From NCBI GenBank assembly GCA_050084515.1, contig CM114272.1:31806001-31870000 (forward strand): DNA of 64,000 nucleotides, read 5' to 3'. The notes beneath the pieces are model-generated. The model saw only the letters and a program-made list of their open reading frames with translations. It made no database searches and had not been told where the DNA came from. Each line of letters begins with the position of its first letter. The stretch's first letter is position 1. Positions 21,411 to 34,875 of the stretch are shown in pieces. The stretch is from Blasia pusilla (Eukaryota; Marchantiophyta; Marchantiopsida; Blasiales). The position numbers and the translations under genes are program-made.

Positions 21411-24400
21411 GGCATATTTTAATCCGGTCAATTGAAAATAAGGAGGGTCAAATAGGGGACTAGCCACACGTGGTATATGGGACAAATATATTGTGACATC
21501 TCCGAGAGTCACAACTCCCTTCTCATTGAACTTTCAAGGATCCTTAGATACACTTGAATAATCAAGTGTCTTAAATTTCATATCAAGATCATTTATTCGA
21601 ACAAAATGAAAAATGGTTATATACTCTCTTGCTAGAAGGTTTAATTTATCTTGTTAGATAAGTCGTAGGGCAAGATAATATCTAGTCCTTATAGGGATCT
21701 TGTACTTTGCTAATTTGAGAGGTCAAATGTGACTTGCTTTTAGGAGGTACCCTACAAGTGTAACTCATCCTTGCCTTTATGAGGAGTGGCAAGCTCAAAG
21801 AGGTTGATCCTCTCATCTTTTGTGTGTAGTCACTTGGGTTGATAAGGTCCCAGGGTTAGTTAGTAGTTGAGTAGAAGTTGGTCTTATGAGAGAACCATTT
21901 ATGTAGTTGTTATGAGTTAGTACTTTGTATAATAATGGTCATTGGTGACTTGTTAATAGAAGGTTACGTGTGTGTATAAGTCATCCGTGGAGGTGTCGGA
22001 GAGGATATTTCTAATTTTCTTCTTGTGTATCTACATTTCCTAAAATTTTCAAGTAAAATGGAATTGTGGCCAAAAGCTCAAGGTAGTTGATCTATTCTTA
22101 GTAGCATCATTCGCTATTGCACCTAAACTCTTGCATTGCAAGAATTTTACGAGTCTATTATCTCTTGGAAGGCACAAGTTGCGATGCCCCATACTAAGAC
22201 TTTGCAAGTTATTTTCAAAATACACTCGCAAATCTCAATGCAAGATATTTGCATGTCTTTTGTATCTTACAACACTTGCAACTTAATGACCATTAACTCA
22301 CAAAAGTTTAGAATTGTCATCAACTATAGGTGACTTGCATTAGATTCATAAATGGCTTGCTAAAAGTGGAAAATATTTTATTTATTTCAAACATAAAAAA
22401 AACTTTAAAAATGACAAAGGCGCACCTTTTATCCCTAGTAGTGCTAGCTTAACATGACTATTTTCTTATTGAATATTCCAATATTAATCCAAAATTCAAG
22501 ATGGGCCTATAACAAAGCTTATCAAAGATGTGGAGTTGTTGAATAGTGATGACTTGAGATTTAACAAGTTTCAAAAATGTGTTCACATTATCTCTACGTT
22601 AAGCTTTGGATAGAAGATCTTGTATTAAACATTCATTATTTATTTGTCGTTACCAAGATCCTCTTGTAAAAAGTAAGATCACAAAACTTGGAATTACATC
22701 ATTTTGATATGAATGAGAATGTAATATGAGTTCCACATATTTATGATTTCATTTATGTGATGAATGTTTTCTTTCATAAAATTAAAATTTTAAAGGTAAT
22801 GAGATTATTTATCAAAATTTTAGGTTTCTTGCGAGTATTCATCTAATAAAATACTCTTTCTCACATCCAATTTACTTGAGTTGAAACCATGTGTAGGCAT
22901 ATTAATTTGTTTGTTCGTCAATGTGTAGGCATATTAATGGTTCAGTGCAAATTTTCTCTCTCCACTTCATATTACCATTTCTACTTTCTGTTTCTACTTT
23001 AAGCTGAGAGTTTACATATTTTATTTTTAATTCAAATTTGTTCTCACTCACCTCCTTATCCTTAGCTTAAAGTTTTAAGTTAAGGATAAGGAGTCCTCGA
23101 AGGCCGTCCTCAAAAGGTCGCGTTTCCTCGCTTCTAGTATGGTGTATATTGTGGGGCTGAACTTTGAATGACAGGTGTCAGCCAGAGAATTATCACGGAC
23201 ATGCATTACAATTATCCTGAGTTGATTTAAGACATAGTTACTGAATTCCCATTCAAACTTCTGTTTGACTGTACACACTTAGGGAGAACCACATACTTAA
23301 ATTCTCAAATGCAGTTTTAATGGATTTCCAACTGGTGCAACATGCAGCATTCATGATAAGCTATCACCAATTTGGTCTACCCACTGGAGGTAGCCCTCAC
23401 TGTATTACTCTTTAGAAGAACAATTCTTCCTTCATTGCGACCTCGTCATGTACAGGACCGACGATTCTTCTTTGTTGGGTGGAGCGTATGAAACCTTGAC
23501 GATCGCCTTTATAATTTCCAATCATAAATGCAGAGTTTCTTGGCATAGTGATCCATGGGTCAGCTCGTTTTCGATGTAGCTGCTCCTCTCTCACAGTGAC
23601 TTCAGAAACTACCCTGTGTCTATTCAGATTTCCGTGTCTTCAAGCATTGTTGCCGACTTTTGTGTGAGTCGTTTTCGTTGGCTACGTGATCTCGAGCTCC
23701 TCGCGCTACTTCAAAGCTTCCTTCTCAGTTTGAAATGTTCACCAAATATTTCATAGCAACTGCTGTAACTGTAAAGTTGTCCACAGGTGCCATTTTACCC
23801 GTCTGAAGGGACCTGCATGAGAAGTTTGAAGCCAAGTCTATGATCCAGATGCTCACTTCCGCTCAATTGCTTCACGCTTTTCGTTCTAGTCGACTCCAAT
23901 GATGATTCTTCTAGAGAGATTCATCCTGTCGCGTTAACTCTTCCCCATGCACATGGCTAAACCACATGTAAGCCAGCCGAGTCAGAAAGCGTTTCCGCGG
24001 CTTTACACGCAGAGAATTCTCGCGCGTACGCACAACAAATCCAACTGGCGGGATGTCCCGGCACACGTTATATGGACCGTTCCATGTGCAATGAAAAGTT
24101 TGCTGCAAAGTTGTGAGCCGGCAGGTTGAATAGCACGCAGAAGCTTGCTAGGAACGCTGGACATGATCGCGACGCTGCGCGCAGATTTGTGGAGTGAGGA
24201 ATTCAAATCGCAGGTTGCCTGGAGTGGTCACCCAGAGTCTGATGGCATCGTTCACGTTATTCATAGGTAGCAAAATACAAATTAGCTGTAAGGATACGTC
24301 CTTGTTCCTACCTTGCATGTGTATGTCTTCAGTCTTCAATATAGAGATAGAAACGGGTTTCCAATCTCTCGGATCAATTCCGCTACAGCGCATGACGATA

Positions 24401-24819
24401 CCAAAATTTCGAAAACATCCTGAGCGCCCGCGTTGACGACGGGACACTGTCCGAATCCTAGAGGTCCATAATAGAAGTCGCCCAGACCAAAACCCGGGTC
24501 GGAGAGAATCATCTCCATTTAGAAGATCACGAGACATGCTAACTGAAATTAAGTCAAGCGTGTAATGATCGATGGTATGACAACCCTATTGCGAAGACTA
24601 GTTGGGGTTTGTTCGTGACTAGGATAACGCCATGCGACCAGTCATTCGAACAGTGGATCGATTTCCGAGTGCCACCTCCTACATGCCCCACAAGGTCCTG
24701 TGCACGCCGTACTGAGCTACGTACTTGTTCATACTGTTTACACTTCAGAGAAGTGAAGAAAATCGTGAACCCCAAAGAAATGGATCATCGTGGGATACTC
24801 TCCCCAGTTCAGATAGTCT
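21411..24819. other. Unassigned spacer
   Basis: 21.4-23.0 kb is AT-rich and contains no convincing ORF. From about 23.1 kb base composition becomes more balanced. Short frames (for example 24537-24148, minus, 129 codons) show no conserved motif and overlap others on both strands, so I call none of them genes. Confidence 0.3.
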
Positions 24820-24948
24820 GAGCTGGGTATCGTGGGGGATCCTAGACTAGATAACGCTTGAGATGGGTCTCGTGGGGGAGTCTAGACTAGATAACGCTTG
24901 AGATGGGTCTCGTGGGGGAGTCTAGACTAGATAACGCTTGAGATGGGC
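24820..24948 (+). repeat. 40-bp minisatellite, three copies
   Basis: The unit GAGATGGGTCTCGTGGGGGA plus GTCTAGACTAGATAACGCTT (40 bp) occurs at 24820-24859, 24860-24899 and 24900-24939, followed by a partial fourth. Copies two and three are identical and copy one has a few differences, so the array is young. The units abut without spacers. Confidence 0.9.
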
Positions 24949-25601
24949 TCATCGAAAAACATTGAATATTTGGACGAGACATGGATTCCGCGTCAATATG
25001 GACAGAGACGATCTGGCTCGTTCATGCGCAAGTGGTTCAGCGTGCTGACTAGCGTGCTCGCTCATGCGGAAGTAGTTACGCGGAGTCTATCTCCTACTCA
25101 CCAACCGATACTGACAGAAGTTGAAGAAGATTTTGTTTAAAACTAACAGATGGCACACGATGATGACACACTATGCCTACCTAGCTTGGTCGGCGACCCG
25201 AAGGCAATAGAATCCATCCAAAGCTTAGGTCGGAGCGTTTTACAGGTTTTGCATCTTCGAGCTATAGTGCTCAATTTGCCTCAGATACGGTGACAAATCC
25301 TGTCAGTGGCACGACAGGATTCCCGGCCCAGCTGGAACCCGCCAGCTGTGTGTGTAAGCAAGTATCGTGTATGACAGGTGCACCGGTGACGGCCAAACGA
25401 CCCGCGGCCATTTGCCGACCATGAGCGCTACGAACCCGGCCGAGAGACTGGCCCCCGCCGCAACCTACGGGATGGGAATCGGGATTCGCCGTCAACGCCG
25501 GCGTGTAGTTACGTCGCGTTCCGTTGAGGCACTCCTATAGTAAGATGCTGTTTAGGGTGCGGCCCAGGTGGGACGTCTATGTCCATCACGCACGTACTGT
25601 A

Positions 25602-25807
25602 GAGGAATTCCTCCGGGGCGATTAGACTAGGGAAAATGCGATTCGAAAAGGGAGGGCAGAGGAATTCCTCTGGAACGCTTATATTACGGAAAATGCGTCT
25701 GTAAACGGGAGGGCAGAGGCAACGTAGACAACGGAAAATGCGATTGGAGACGGGAGGGATGGCGAAGGAATTCCTTCGGGATTCTTAGACTACAGAAAAT
25801 GAGACAG
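25602..25807 (+). repeat. 57-bp minisatellite carrying a GAGGAATTCCTC palindrome
   Basis: Units start at 25602, 25659, 25716 and 25764. The first two are 57 bp each and the later ones are shortened. Each unit contains GGAAAATGCG and GGGAGGGCAG, and copies one, two and four begin with the 12-bp palindrome GAGGAATTCCTC or a variant. Non-coding. Confidence 0.85.
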
Positions 25808-26180
25808 TACGAGAAATTGATTTATGAGAAATTAATTCCGGATTATTTAATTTATGAGAATTTAATTCATGACATGCACGTTGCTCGATGTCTTTGATTA
25901 CGTCATTTTCTGAGACACAGTGATAAGATTCAGGACCTTCAGTCACGTCTTCGTCCCCGTCAAATTCTTACCGGCACCACTCCGATCACTATTCACCGCG
26001 AACCCACTATAGTGCTGCCGGCCGACGGGCGCTAAAACCAGCCCTCTTTGTAATGGCAGCCGGTAAAATCTAGGAATTTCGGATCTGACCACGAGAATCT
26101 CGGGGAAAACCCGAACCGGGAAATGAAGTTTCTCAGTAAAAGATGAAAAAAACCGATCAATATTTGGATACTCCTGGTCA
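25808..26180. other. Spacer before the LINE-like element
   Basis: A short TTTATGAGAAATTAATTC-like duplication occurs at 25820-25870. No gene or RNA recognised. Confidence 0.3.
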
Positions 26181-26191
26181 GACCCTATTGG

Positions 26192-28600
26192 GTGTCGGGA
26201 AAAAGCCGACGCTCGCTACTTCTGGGAGCTCACAAAGTTCCGTCACCGGTAGGTTCCACTAGATTCTATAAGCAGTTCACCGGTAGAACGGGTCCCTTGA
26301 TAGAGATGCTAGATGCCCTCAGGAGATTACATCCTCGTCCAGCGGTTGACATTCCAGCTTTTGCACGTTACTTTCATCCTGACACGGCTATATGCTTTGG
26401 CCCGTCCCTCTTTGCACGGGCACTCGGACGTTCTCCGAGGATTGCGGCCGGAGGTTTGTCTGGTATGATGTACGAACACCTTCGTGATTGCTTTCCTTCC
26501 GAGGACACCGCTAGCGGCTTCTCCAAGTTGCTTCAGGTTGCCTCTCACCTAGCTCAGGGGAGAGTGCCAACAGCAGTGGCCCAAGTATTAGGGACGGGGC
26601 GACTTTTGGCGTTGTCAAAGGAGGGTGGTGATATCCGTCCGATTGCCATAGGTGAGGTGCTCTTGCGGTTGGTGAGTCGTACTCTCGCTTTGCAATTCCG
26701 TGAGGCTTTCCAGTCATATCTGAGTCTGCATCAGTTTGGAGTTGCCACGCCAGCCGGATGTGAGACGGTGGCCTTAGGTTTGAGGGCTTGTCTAGATGTA
26801 CATCCAGAGTGGGTGGTTCTCCAAGTGGACGTGGAGAACGCCTTCAACTCAATATCTCGGGCTACTATATTCACAGAGTTGAGGGACGCGGGTGGCCCCA
26901 TGGCGAGCCTCATTCCCTTTGTGTAGGCTTTCTATGGGGCCCCTTCGGCCCTCTATTTCCACCATGGTCGATTCGAGGAGGAGGTCACGGTCTTGGAGTC
27001 TGCGACTGGGACTCGTCAGGGTGACCCTCTGGGTGGCGCGTTGTTTGCTGTGGCTCATTACCGAGCGGTTCTTTCTACGGTGGAGGCTTTCCCGGGTTGC
27101 ATGTTCCCTTCGCTGGCAGATGATACTCATATTGTTGGTCTTGGAGATCTGGTTGTCCCTGCATTCGAGCACTTTTAAGCACAGTTGGCACATGTCGGCC
27201 TGGCGGTGAAGGTGGGGAAGTGCAAGGCTTGGTCTCCATCAGGCCTACGTGATGATCTACATTTACCCGACGGCTTCTTGCGACCTGTCGGAGGGCTTTG
27301 AGTCTTGGGAGTCCCGCTTGGGAGCCAGGACTTTGTATCGACTTTCGTGGCAGCGGCTCTTACCGAGGATCTTCTCCACGTTGATGATCTTACGAGGATC
27401 GGTGACCCTCAAGTCGCCTTCGGCATTCTCTCTTCTTGTTTTGCTCGTAGACCTGGTTACCTCACTAGAACTATCTGGACATCTAGTCACCTTTCTTCCC
27501 TATATAGATCCTTTGATAGGAAGCTCATGCAGGTGTTTGGGGATCTTCTAGGATCCGGCTCCTTAGAGTGCCCCATGGGGGAGTTAGCTCGTAGACAGGC
27601 CTCTTGGCCGATTTCTTTTGGTGGAGTAGGTCTTCTCTCGACCGAATTAGTGGCGCCCTCCGCTTTTTTAGGGAGTTGGGCCACGTGGGCACCCTCCTTT
27701 GCTCCCGATTTTTGGTTAGAGATAGACCGCTCCTTCTACACTCGTCTCCCGTGTCGAGGATGGCTCTTTCCCACTTCGCTTCACTCACAGCTTTGTAGAG
27801 ATTCCCTTCGAGTTGAGGCCGAGCCGTTCTCCCCACTTTCTCCTCCTTAGTTACCTCCGGTCGTCCTAGGCTCCAATCTTCCTTGATGGAAGCCCACTTT
27901 GAGGCAGTTTTAGAGGCACTATGTCCGACGGGAATATCCCCATGGAGGTTAGGGCCCGTGATTCGCTCTTGCTCGGAAAGGGGCAGGCTCATGGGTAGGG
28001 CGCCCCCTTCTCCAGCTTTCCGTGATCGCACCACTTACCTATACCACAGCGATGCGGCTCGCTTGGGCCTCCCCAACCATCGGTGGTTGGTTCGACACAC
28101 CGCGAGTGTCGCCGAGCCTGGATCCACTTGGTGTGCATTTGGCACGCTGTCGATTGGGGTGAGAGGATAGCCACTCACGATGCAATGGTCAGATATCATG
28201 TTCGGTATTTCTCGGGAGAGTGGCTTCCATGTGCAGAGAGAGGCACTACTCCATGCGGGATTCCCTCATTCGTGCCGATCTCTATATGACACGTGAGGCC
28301 GAGGTGGTTGTGGCGGACGTGGTAGTCACGAGATCCTACGCGGGGGCGTGCGAGCCCAAGTGGTGGCCCAAGGGCGAATGCTACAAGGAGCGGCGGCGGC
28401 GAAGAAGACACATATCTACATCGACTACACGAGGACACATCTTCATCCCCACGGCCATAGAGATGTATGGGGCTATGGGGGAGAGGTTCGACTCGTTCCT
28501 TACGGATCGCGCCCATCATCTCCACTCGAGAAATGGGTTGTCCTTAGCTACTGCGATTCTCAGATTGTAGGCGGCGGGTCTCCATAGCGTTGCAGCGTGC
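26192..28600 (+). pseudogene. LINE-like non-LTR retrotransposon reverse transcriptase, copy 1
   Basis: One frame runs 26192-27850 with in-frame stops at 26924, 27176 and 27299. It shows non-LTR RT blocks in order: RPIAIGEVLLRLVSR, motif A QVDVENAFNSI (about 26820), motif B GTRQGDPLGGALFAVA (about 27000-27055), motif C SLADDTHIVG (about 27114) and motif D LAVKVGKCKAWSP. The catalytic ADD is intact. After a frame change the C-terminal part (28220-28570) has VVVADVVVTRSY and IFIPTAIEMYGAMGERFDSF, resembling the restriction-like endonuclease tail of related plant and oomycete RT families (inference). Homology to the copy at 62.5-63.6 kb starts at about 26281, so this copy is 5'-truncated, as LINE copies often are. 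All three stops could come from C-to-T change at Gln or Arg codons. Confidence 0.8.
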
Positions 28601-29940
28601 CCAAGCTAATGGGATTTTGCGACGGCTCAGCCGTGGGAGACGCCAGCGCTAGAGGCCCACTTAGTAGTAGTCATAGCTCTCTTGTTGTTGCTGATATTGT
28701 CTCTACTTTGGTGAGTTTAAATCGTTAGAGGGGGAATGGCCCCTTCTTCCTTTTCTGGTCCTGTTGTGGCCTTCAGGTTTTGACTCTTTGAGTCCCCCTC
28801 TTTTGTACTTCCGATGGGTTTTCCATCACTCGTTTTTATCGAAGTGCATCTTCTTTTTCTGCATCAGCTGCTCAGCATAGATTTGGTACATATCTATTTC
28901 GTCGACTTGGATAGTTTCGTAAACGTCGCCTTGAGAGCGATTGACATAGATAACCATGCAAACCATCGCTAAGGTTATAGATAGCGGCGGTTTTGCATTT
29001 AAAATCGCTTAACCTAGGTGCTTAGAATAGTGCTTAACCCTACGTGTGCTTAGAGTAGGGCTTAACCCTACGTGGCTCGGTTGGGGAGGCTCTCTGTTGG
29101 GGAAGGAAGGGTGAAAATATCCGCTGGAAGGAAGAGTGAAGCATATCCGGGTGATCCTGAGCACACTTGCATGCAGTGAGGATATCAATAACGGAGCACA
29201 ATTAATCAAAGATACCCCGATACGAAGATGCTCTGATTGTTCTTGTTCATAGAAAGAAGTCGATAACATACTCGACGTGATTAAAAATAAAAAGGAGACT
29301 CTGGAGCCCTGGAGACGAGACCACGGTCAATTGGTACAAACAAGTATGCATCAAATTCTTAGATTCAAAGCGAATCAGAATATCAAATTCAAAATTTTTT
29401 TCTATTCGGATTACATCAAATTTTTATTTTTGCCCTTTTCGGCTACTTAACTTTCACTTTTCGCTAGTTGAATATAATCGAAAATAATAATTTGACGGAT
29501 TTATAATATGGATGTGGTTTGAACTTTGAAGAAGTTTTTCTGGGAGCCTGCCTTTTCCACGTGGGGCGCATCTACAGAAAGTTAGGCATACGCTTCGACT
29601 TCCTTGAGTTAAAATTTGAGTTTTTCTCGAGTCTCGACCTTCGTGGGCACGAATGTCCTTAGCTTGCTCCACAATCGACGTGATGAGCCTCGAAGTTTGA
29701 TACTCGTCGGCGAATAAAAGTACTTTGTGCCCCGTGCGGGTGTGGGAGGGACCATTGACTTCCAGCGTGGAAGCATGCCATAGGTCTCCTGATTGGCACG
29801 GGCGCAGAATCCGTGTCATGATGTTGGGAGTGCCACGCAATCGGTGCCGTGTATAAATGACAGCTGCGAGTAGCGTAGACCCGTGACGAGCTTGAAGGTA
29901 CAACCGCGATGATTTTGAGTTCGAGGTCAAGCTAAGCCCG
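28601..29940. other. Spacer and probable peroxidase upstream region
   Basis: Contains a short direct repeat GCTTAGAGTAGGGCTTAACCC/CCTACGTG at about 29020-29075. A 158-codon minus-strand frame (29930-29454) overlaps the expected promoter of the peroxidase, has no recognised domain, and is probably chance. Confidence 0.3.
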
Positions 29941-29946
29941 GCTGCC

Positions 29947-29954
29947 TATAAAAA
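29947..29954 (+). promoter_or_regulatory. Candidate TATA box of the peroxidase gene
   Basis: TATAAAAA at 29947-29954 lies about 310 bases before the ATG at 30262. It is followed by a CT-rich leader (CTCTCCCGG, CTTCACTCTCTCTCC) typical of plant 5' UTRs. The site implies a leader of about 280 bases. Not proven. Confidence 0.45.
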
Positions 29955-30261
29955 CCTATAGATAGACTGTGAGAACTCATATTATGCATCCTCCCAGCTC
30001 TCCCGGTTTCTTTGTCTCGACCTTAATCCGGTGGGGACTTCTGTGAGACCTTCACTCTCTCTCCAGGGCTAATTTTAACTCTAATCGAATCTGTCACACT
30101 TCATCTCTTGTAGTCCTCTATCCAGTACTCCAATTCGATCAGTGTAGAGCAAGATTTCTTCCGAATGCTGTCCGTATTCAATTGAATCGAGCTCCAGGGA
30201 GCTAGTTGTTAGCTAGGACTCTGGGTGAATTGTCTCCCGACGCGGACCGATCGCTACCAAA

Positions 30262-32603
30262 ATGGGCGGGTCGAAATTGATACTCTGCTTTTTTGGACTC
30301 GTACTCGTAGCGTCAAATACCGTTCACGCCCAACTTTCCACAACATTCTACGATTCCAGCTGCCCGGGGGCTGTGGCTACGATAGCGACGGTAGTCGGGA
30401 ATGCTGTCAGAGGGGACAGAACTCTGGCACCCTCTCTTCTCCGATTGCACTTCCACGACTGCTTCGTGCGGGTAATTTTCTTCCCTCGAATGAATTCGAG
30501 CATTGCAGTGAACAGGAATGCCATCCATCGCGTTTGTAGAATTGCAATCATTAACTTGAGGGGAGAATTTTGAGCGTCTGACGTATTTGGCGATCTTATA
30601 TTACAGCACTGCAAAATTCAAGCTGGATATTCAGCTCAATTATGTGGGGAATCTCCCCTCCACACTTGCATTTCCAGCATCTTCGGAAGATCATAGCCAT
30701 TTTTATCTGGGGATGGTAATCTAATCTCGAGCAACAATAGATGATGCATACTGGTCTCGTGATATAGAATAGAATCGATACAATTTCATCAAAAGGTAAT
30801 CATCTTCCAGAAATGAAAGACGGCCTTCCTCTCTCCCGTTTATACTTCTTCCACCATCTAGCTATGGCCAGAGTCTATGATCAGAAACTCTATCAAAAGG
30901 GCTACCTTAGGTCGTCAGAAGTTCAATATAATTTGCCTCCGCTCCGCTCAGTGTATAAATCAAATCCCTCAAATCACGCAGTTCTCACGACTCTGTTTCA
31001 AAAGAAATCTCCGTCATCGCGAGACGCCCGCCATAGACAAACTCTTTCTTTAATCGTGAGATTGCAGGCTCCATGTGTGTAGGGGCTTCCAGTATTCGGA
31101 TTCCTGTAGCTTCTTGTCCAAAATTGTATTGTACTCTTGTTTCAAAATGAAGATATACCCGACCCGGATGCCGACTGGGCGCTAATTCAGATGCGCTATT
31201 TTCCACATTGCTCCCAGGGTTGCGACGCTTCCGTTCTTCTGGACTCCCGCACAGGAGAAAAGAACTCTATAGGCAACCGGAACTCGTTGAGAGGCTTCAA
31301 CGTGATCGACGCAGCCAAGGCCCAAGTCGAGGCAATGTGCCCGGGGATCGTTTCATGCGCTGACATCCTCGCCCTCGCAGCCCGCGACGCCATGAGGACG
31401 GTATGAAATTCAATCAGCAGAAAGCTGTTCATTTCTAGAATCTACGCCATTATTGTAGCAGTTCTCGCTTCCGCAAGAATCACTAATTCGCTGGATGGAA
31501 TCGCTTGCTAGATTTGCTGTCACTGAGGATCATCTTAAGCCTTCAAAATTTAGAAATCTAGGACGACCATGAGATTTTACCGGCGATACCAATGCCTGAA
31601 ATCTCTGGATCTCATCATGGTTCTGTATATGTATGTGTGCATGGCGAATGATTTCTACGCGCACAGTTCTCTGGAGCAGCGAACTGGAACGTTCCTTTGG
31701 GGCGGAGAGACGGCACTAGGACTTCCGCAGCCGAAGCGAACAGGAATCTTCCGTCGCAGGACGCGAACTTCAACCAGCTGGCGGCGTTGTTCGGTCAAAA
31801 AGGACTCAGTACGAGTGACTTGGTTATTCTTTCAGGTGCGCAATCTCTCCATGTGTACATGTAACGAGCCCATCTACAACTTCATTCCAGTGGATCAGGT
31901 TTAAATCATTTGAATTCGTCGCAGCGACCAGTAAGTTGATTGGTAAACTGCGAGATTTTAAATTCTTTCCCCAGTCGAGTGAGCTAGCCGGCATGGGTCA
32001 GGATGAATCGTTGATAGATAGGGTTTAAGAAGCACTGCTCTAAGAAGCTAGTCTAGATGTGACGATTTCCGAAGCTAGACATCTGTGTTCAGAAATGATG
32101 CGTCCTGACTGGCGTTCCGCAATCAAAGGCAGTTGCTGCGACTATCTCCGGTCTGATCCATCCACACAACAATCTGAAGTATGGTCGATATTTGCGTAGG
32201 TGCCCATACCGTTGGTCGCGCACGCTGCTCCACGTTCCAAAAACGTTTGTACAACTTCTCGTCCACGGCCCGTACCGATCCAGCAATGAACCCCACCTTC
32301 GCGAGCAACTTGAAGGGGGTTTGCAAGTTCGGCGACACGACCACCAGAATCCTATTGGATCAGTCCACTTCGAGTGACACCTTCGATAACCACTACTTTT
32401 CCAACGTCCTCAACAACAGGGTTCTCTTCACATCAGATGACGCTCTCAGAAGGAATTCCGCTGGTCTACGGGTGGTGAGGCAAGAAGCTGCTGCCACTTC
32501 GGATGCTGCCTTCGGAGCTGCCATGGTAAAGATGGGACGTATTGGTGTGCTGACCGGTAGAAATGGCCAGATCCGAAGGAGGTGTAACGTCGTGAACAGC
32601 TGA
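30262..32603 (+). CDS. Class III secretory peroxidase, four exons
   Basis: Exons by reading: 30262-30471, 31218-31400, 31667-31835 and 32200-32603, all with GT-AG introns; joined length is 321 codons, normal for the family. Residues 1-23 form a signal peptide ending VHA, so the mature protein starts QLSTTFY. Catalytic Arg61 and distal His65 lie in [11 protein letters not shown], the proximal haem ligand His190 in [11 protein letters not shown], and the Asp-rich calcium site near GCDASVLLD. All eight conserved Cys are present (34, 67, 72, 111, 117, plus ARC, GVC and RRC in exon 4). Such enzymes use H2O2 to oxidise phenolics in the wall or vacuole (lignin, suberin, wall stiffening, defence). 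Three introns is the classic plant arrangement. No break is seen. Which member of the large family it is cannot be said. Confidence 0.93.
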
Positions 32604-34866
32604 CCATATTCCTATTGACGCGATTGCTTCATACAAACCATCGAAATCTGAATGCGGCGTGAGTAAGACTCTGTCAGGCAGAAGAGTTTACGAACCAGAC
32701 CTCAGGAGTCGGAGTCTGGATTGAAAATTTTCCTCCAGTTTTCGAGAAGTTTCGAACTTAGATTACCTTTGAGCCACCGAGTCTCAGAGAATTTTTTAGG
32801 CCGGGAGGCATAACTCTCGTCGCCTTGCGATTCGCGTGTAGATTTAACTTCACGACACCATTTATTGAGCACAGGTTGCGTCCACGTACCACGTACGTTC
32901 GACGCTCCTGAAACGATAAGCGCGGCGTCATACCCGCTCATGCTCGCAGGATTCCGGGTCGGACATGATCGTGGCGAATTCCATTGTCAACTAAATTTCA
33001 ACGGGATCCCGGATGGGCCACGATGAGAGCGAATCTAAGGAAGGGTCCATTAGAACTCGAGCCCTAGTTCCAGAGCGAGAGTCTCGCGACAGTAGTTTTC
33101 TTAGTCTTCTTTGCGGGTTTATCCTCGACGAATTCGATCGAAGGAACCCTTACGTCGAAAATACCAAACAGTCATAAAATCTACTTCACATCGCCCGTAA
33201 AATTCATTGGGCTCTGGATCCCTTTTCGTTGCAGTTAATAACATCGGGAGGACTCCAGCCTACAGTAATCTAGACTACCTCGCTCGATTATTAAGAGCGA
33301 CGATATAAACCTAAAAGGCGGAGTCTTCACTTATAGACTCCATTGTCCTCGTCAAGTACTAGTAAGAAAATAAAAGATTTAGCAAGTTAAGATGTAGTAT
33401 ATATATTTTTTTAAATTTCAATTCAAATAATTTTCTTACCGTAACATATGAATGTATTTTCCTGACCATTTTATTTTCAGTTCTAAACTGCGTGCATTCT
33501 AGAATTTTTCACGGAATTTTTCAGTTTTATGACGTCTTGATTTAGTGATGTTTTGTAAATTTTAAGTAGAAACGTACTCTTTTTTGAACTCCTTGAATAA
33601 TAATTATCGCTCATTCGCTGCTCGTAAACTAGCACTCTTAGGATTTTTCTCTTTCAAAGTACGCGGTCCGCGAAGGACAAATTTATTTCTGGCTAGATTA
33701 AAACGATTATAGTGCCAAACTTTTGGTACGATTAAAGTGTTGATGGGAGTGTAAAGTTCTTGATATTATAGACCACAACTCCCGCCAAAATTCACTCTAT
33801 TGTAGTGTGAAAAAACAAACAATCTTTACCCGAGACTACTATGGAGAGGCGAAAAAAAGAAGTTGTAATAAGAGGGAGAGTTCGTTGATTCCGAGAAGTT
33901 TAGTAGGTACTTTAGATGGAGAGAGCTATGTTGAAGAGAACCATACACTTCGATTTTTGCTTGTGTATTGATTTTGTGTGTGGATTTGTGGTATGGAAAC
34001 TTTGTATCCGTACTTTCATTTTAGTTTTATATCGAATATCCTCGTTACTTTAAAAAGAGAGATAAATTTTCTACATCTCACTCTCATCTTAACTAATTAA
34101 ATTTTTTTATATTTCTATATAATTCATAAACAATTTTTTATACATAATCTTAAAAAATTAACCAACACTCAATCTGGTATTTTATCAAGGCAGCATGGGA
34201 GAATTTTCATACAAGGAAGATGAAATCTAAGATGTTTTAACTTAACCCACAATCAACTAGCAACTTGCGTCAGGGAAGAGTCAAAATAAGAGGATTGAGA
34301 AGAATGAGAGGATGGGTATCAGGCAACATAACACCCAAATTTAACTTTGTGTTCTGGTGGGCGATGTTAGATTTCCGTAAAATTTAAGTCTTAGATTGAT
34401 AGTGCATTCAAGCAACCCAAGATGGATTTGGATCTAATTTCAAGGATAGATTGGTTACTCAATTTCTTGACCCGATCACGCAATAATTGTTTAATGATCC
34501 AACTGTAGAATAGTAACAATGGTTTCATTCCCAAAAGATGAAACCTTTGGTTCAACGGGGTTTTTTGTTTTAGTACAACTTGGAACTTGTTAGTGAATAT
34601 GAGGCATAATTTTATTGTGGAGGGTGTTTGAGGGATTATATTTCGATGCAAGTTCTTGAGGTTGAAACTTTTTAAGTCAATAGGAGATTCATTCTCACAC
34701 GTGGTAAAGGTGTTTAAGACATTTCCTTGAATTCTCAAGACTCTTACATAATTTCATCAACACGGTTGCATGCACGGGGATCTCCATTGAATTTCTCAAA
34801 ATATTTTGTTTCACTTTTTGGATTGTGATTTCAAGTTGCCAAGTAGTTCCTATTCAATTCCATGAT
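32604..34866. other. Peroxidase 3' flank and AT-rich spacer
   Basis: Base composition falls from balanced to strongly AT-rich after about 33.3 kb. No clear polyadenylation signal can be picked. A 115-codon minus frame (34738-34391) has no recognised features. No gene supported. Confidence 0.3.
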
Positions 34867-34875
34867 TGATTTTAG

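Noticed and set aside
24003-24821. Several overlapping 60-130 codon frames on both strands as genes
   Set aside because: They shadow each other, lack motifs and have no splice or codon evidence.
24820-24948. Regular 40-bp repeats as a CRISPR-like array
   Set aside because: Units abut with no unique spacers and the genome is eukaryotic; it is a plain minisatellite.
29454-29930. 158-codon minus-strand frame upstream of the peroxidase as a gene
   Set aside because: No conserved motif; it overlaps the peroxidase promoter region and looks like chance in balanced-composition DNA.
34391-34738. 115-codon minus ORF as a gene
   Set aside because: AT-rich, no recognisable motif, no support from neighbours.
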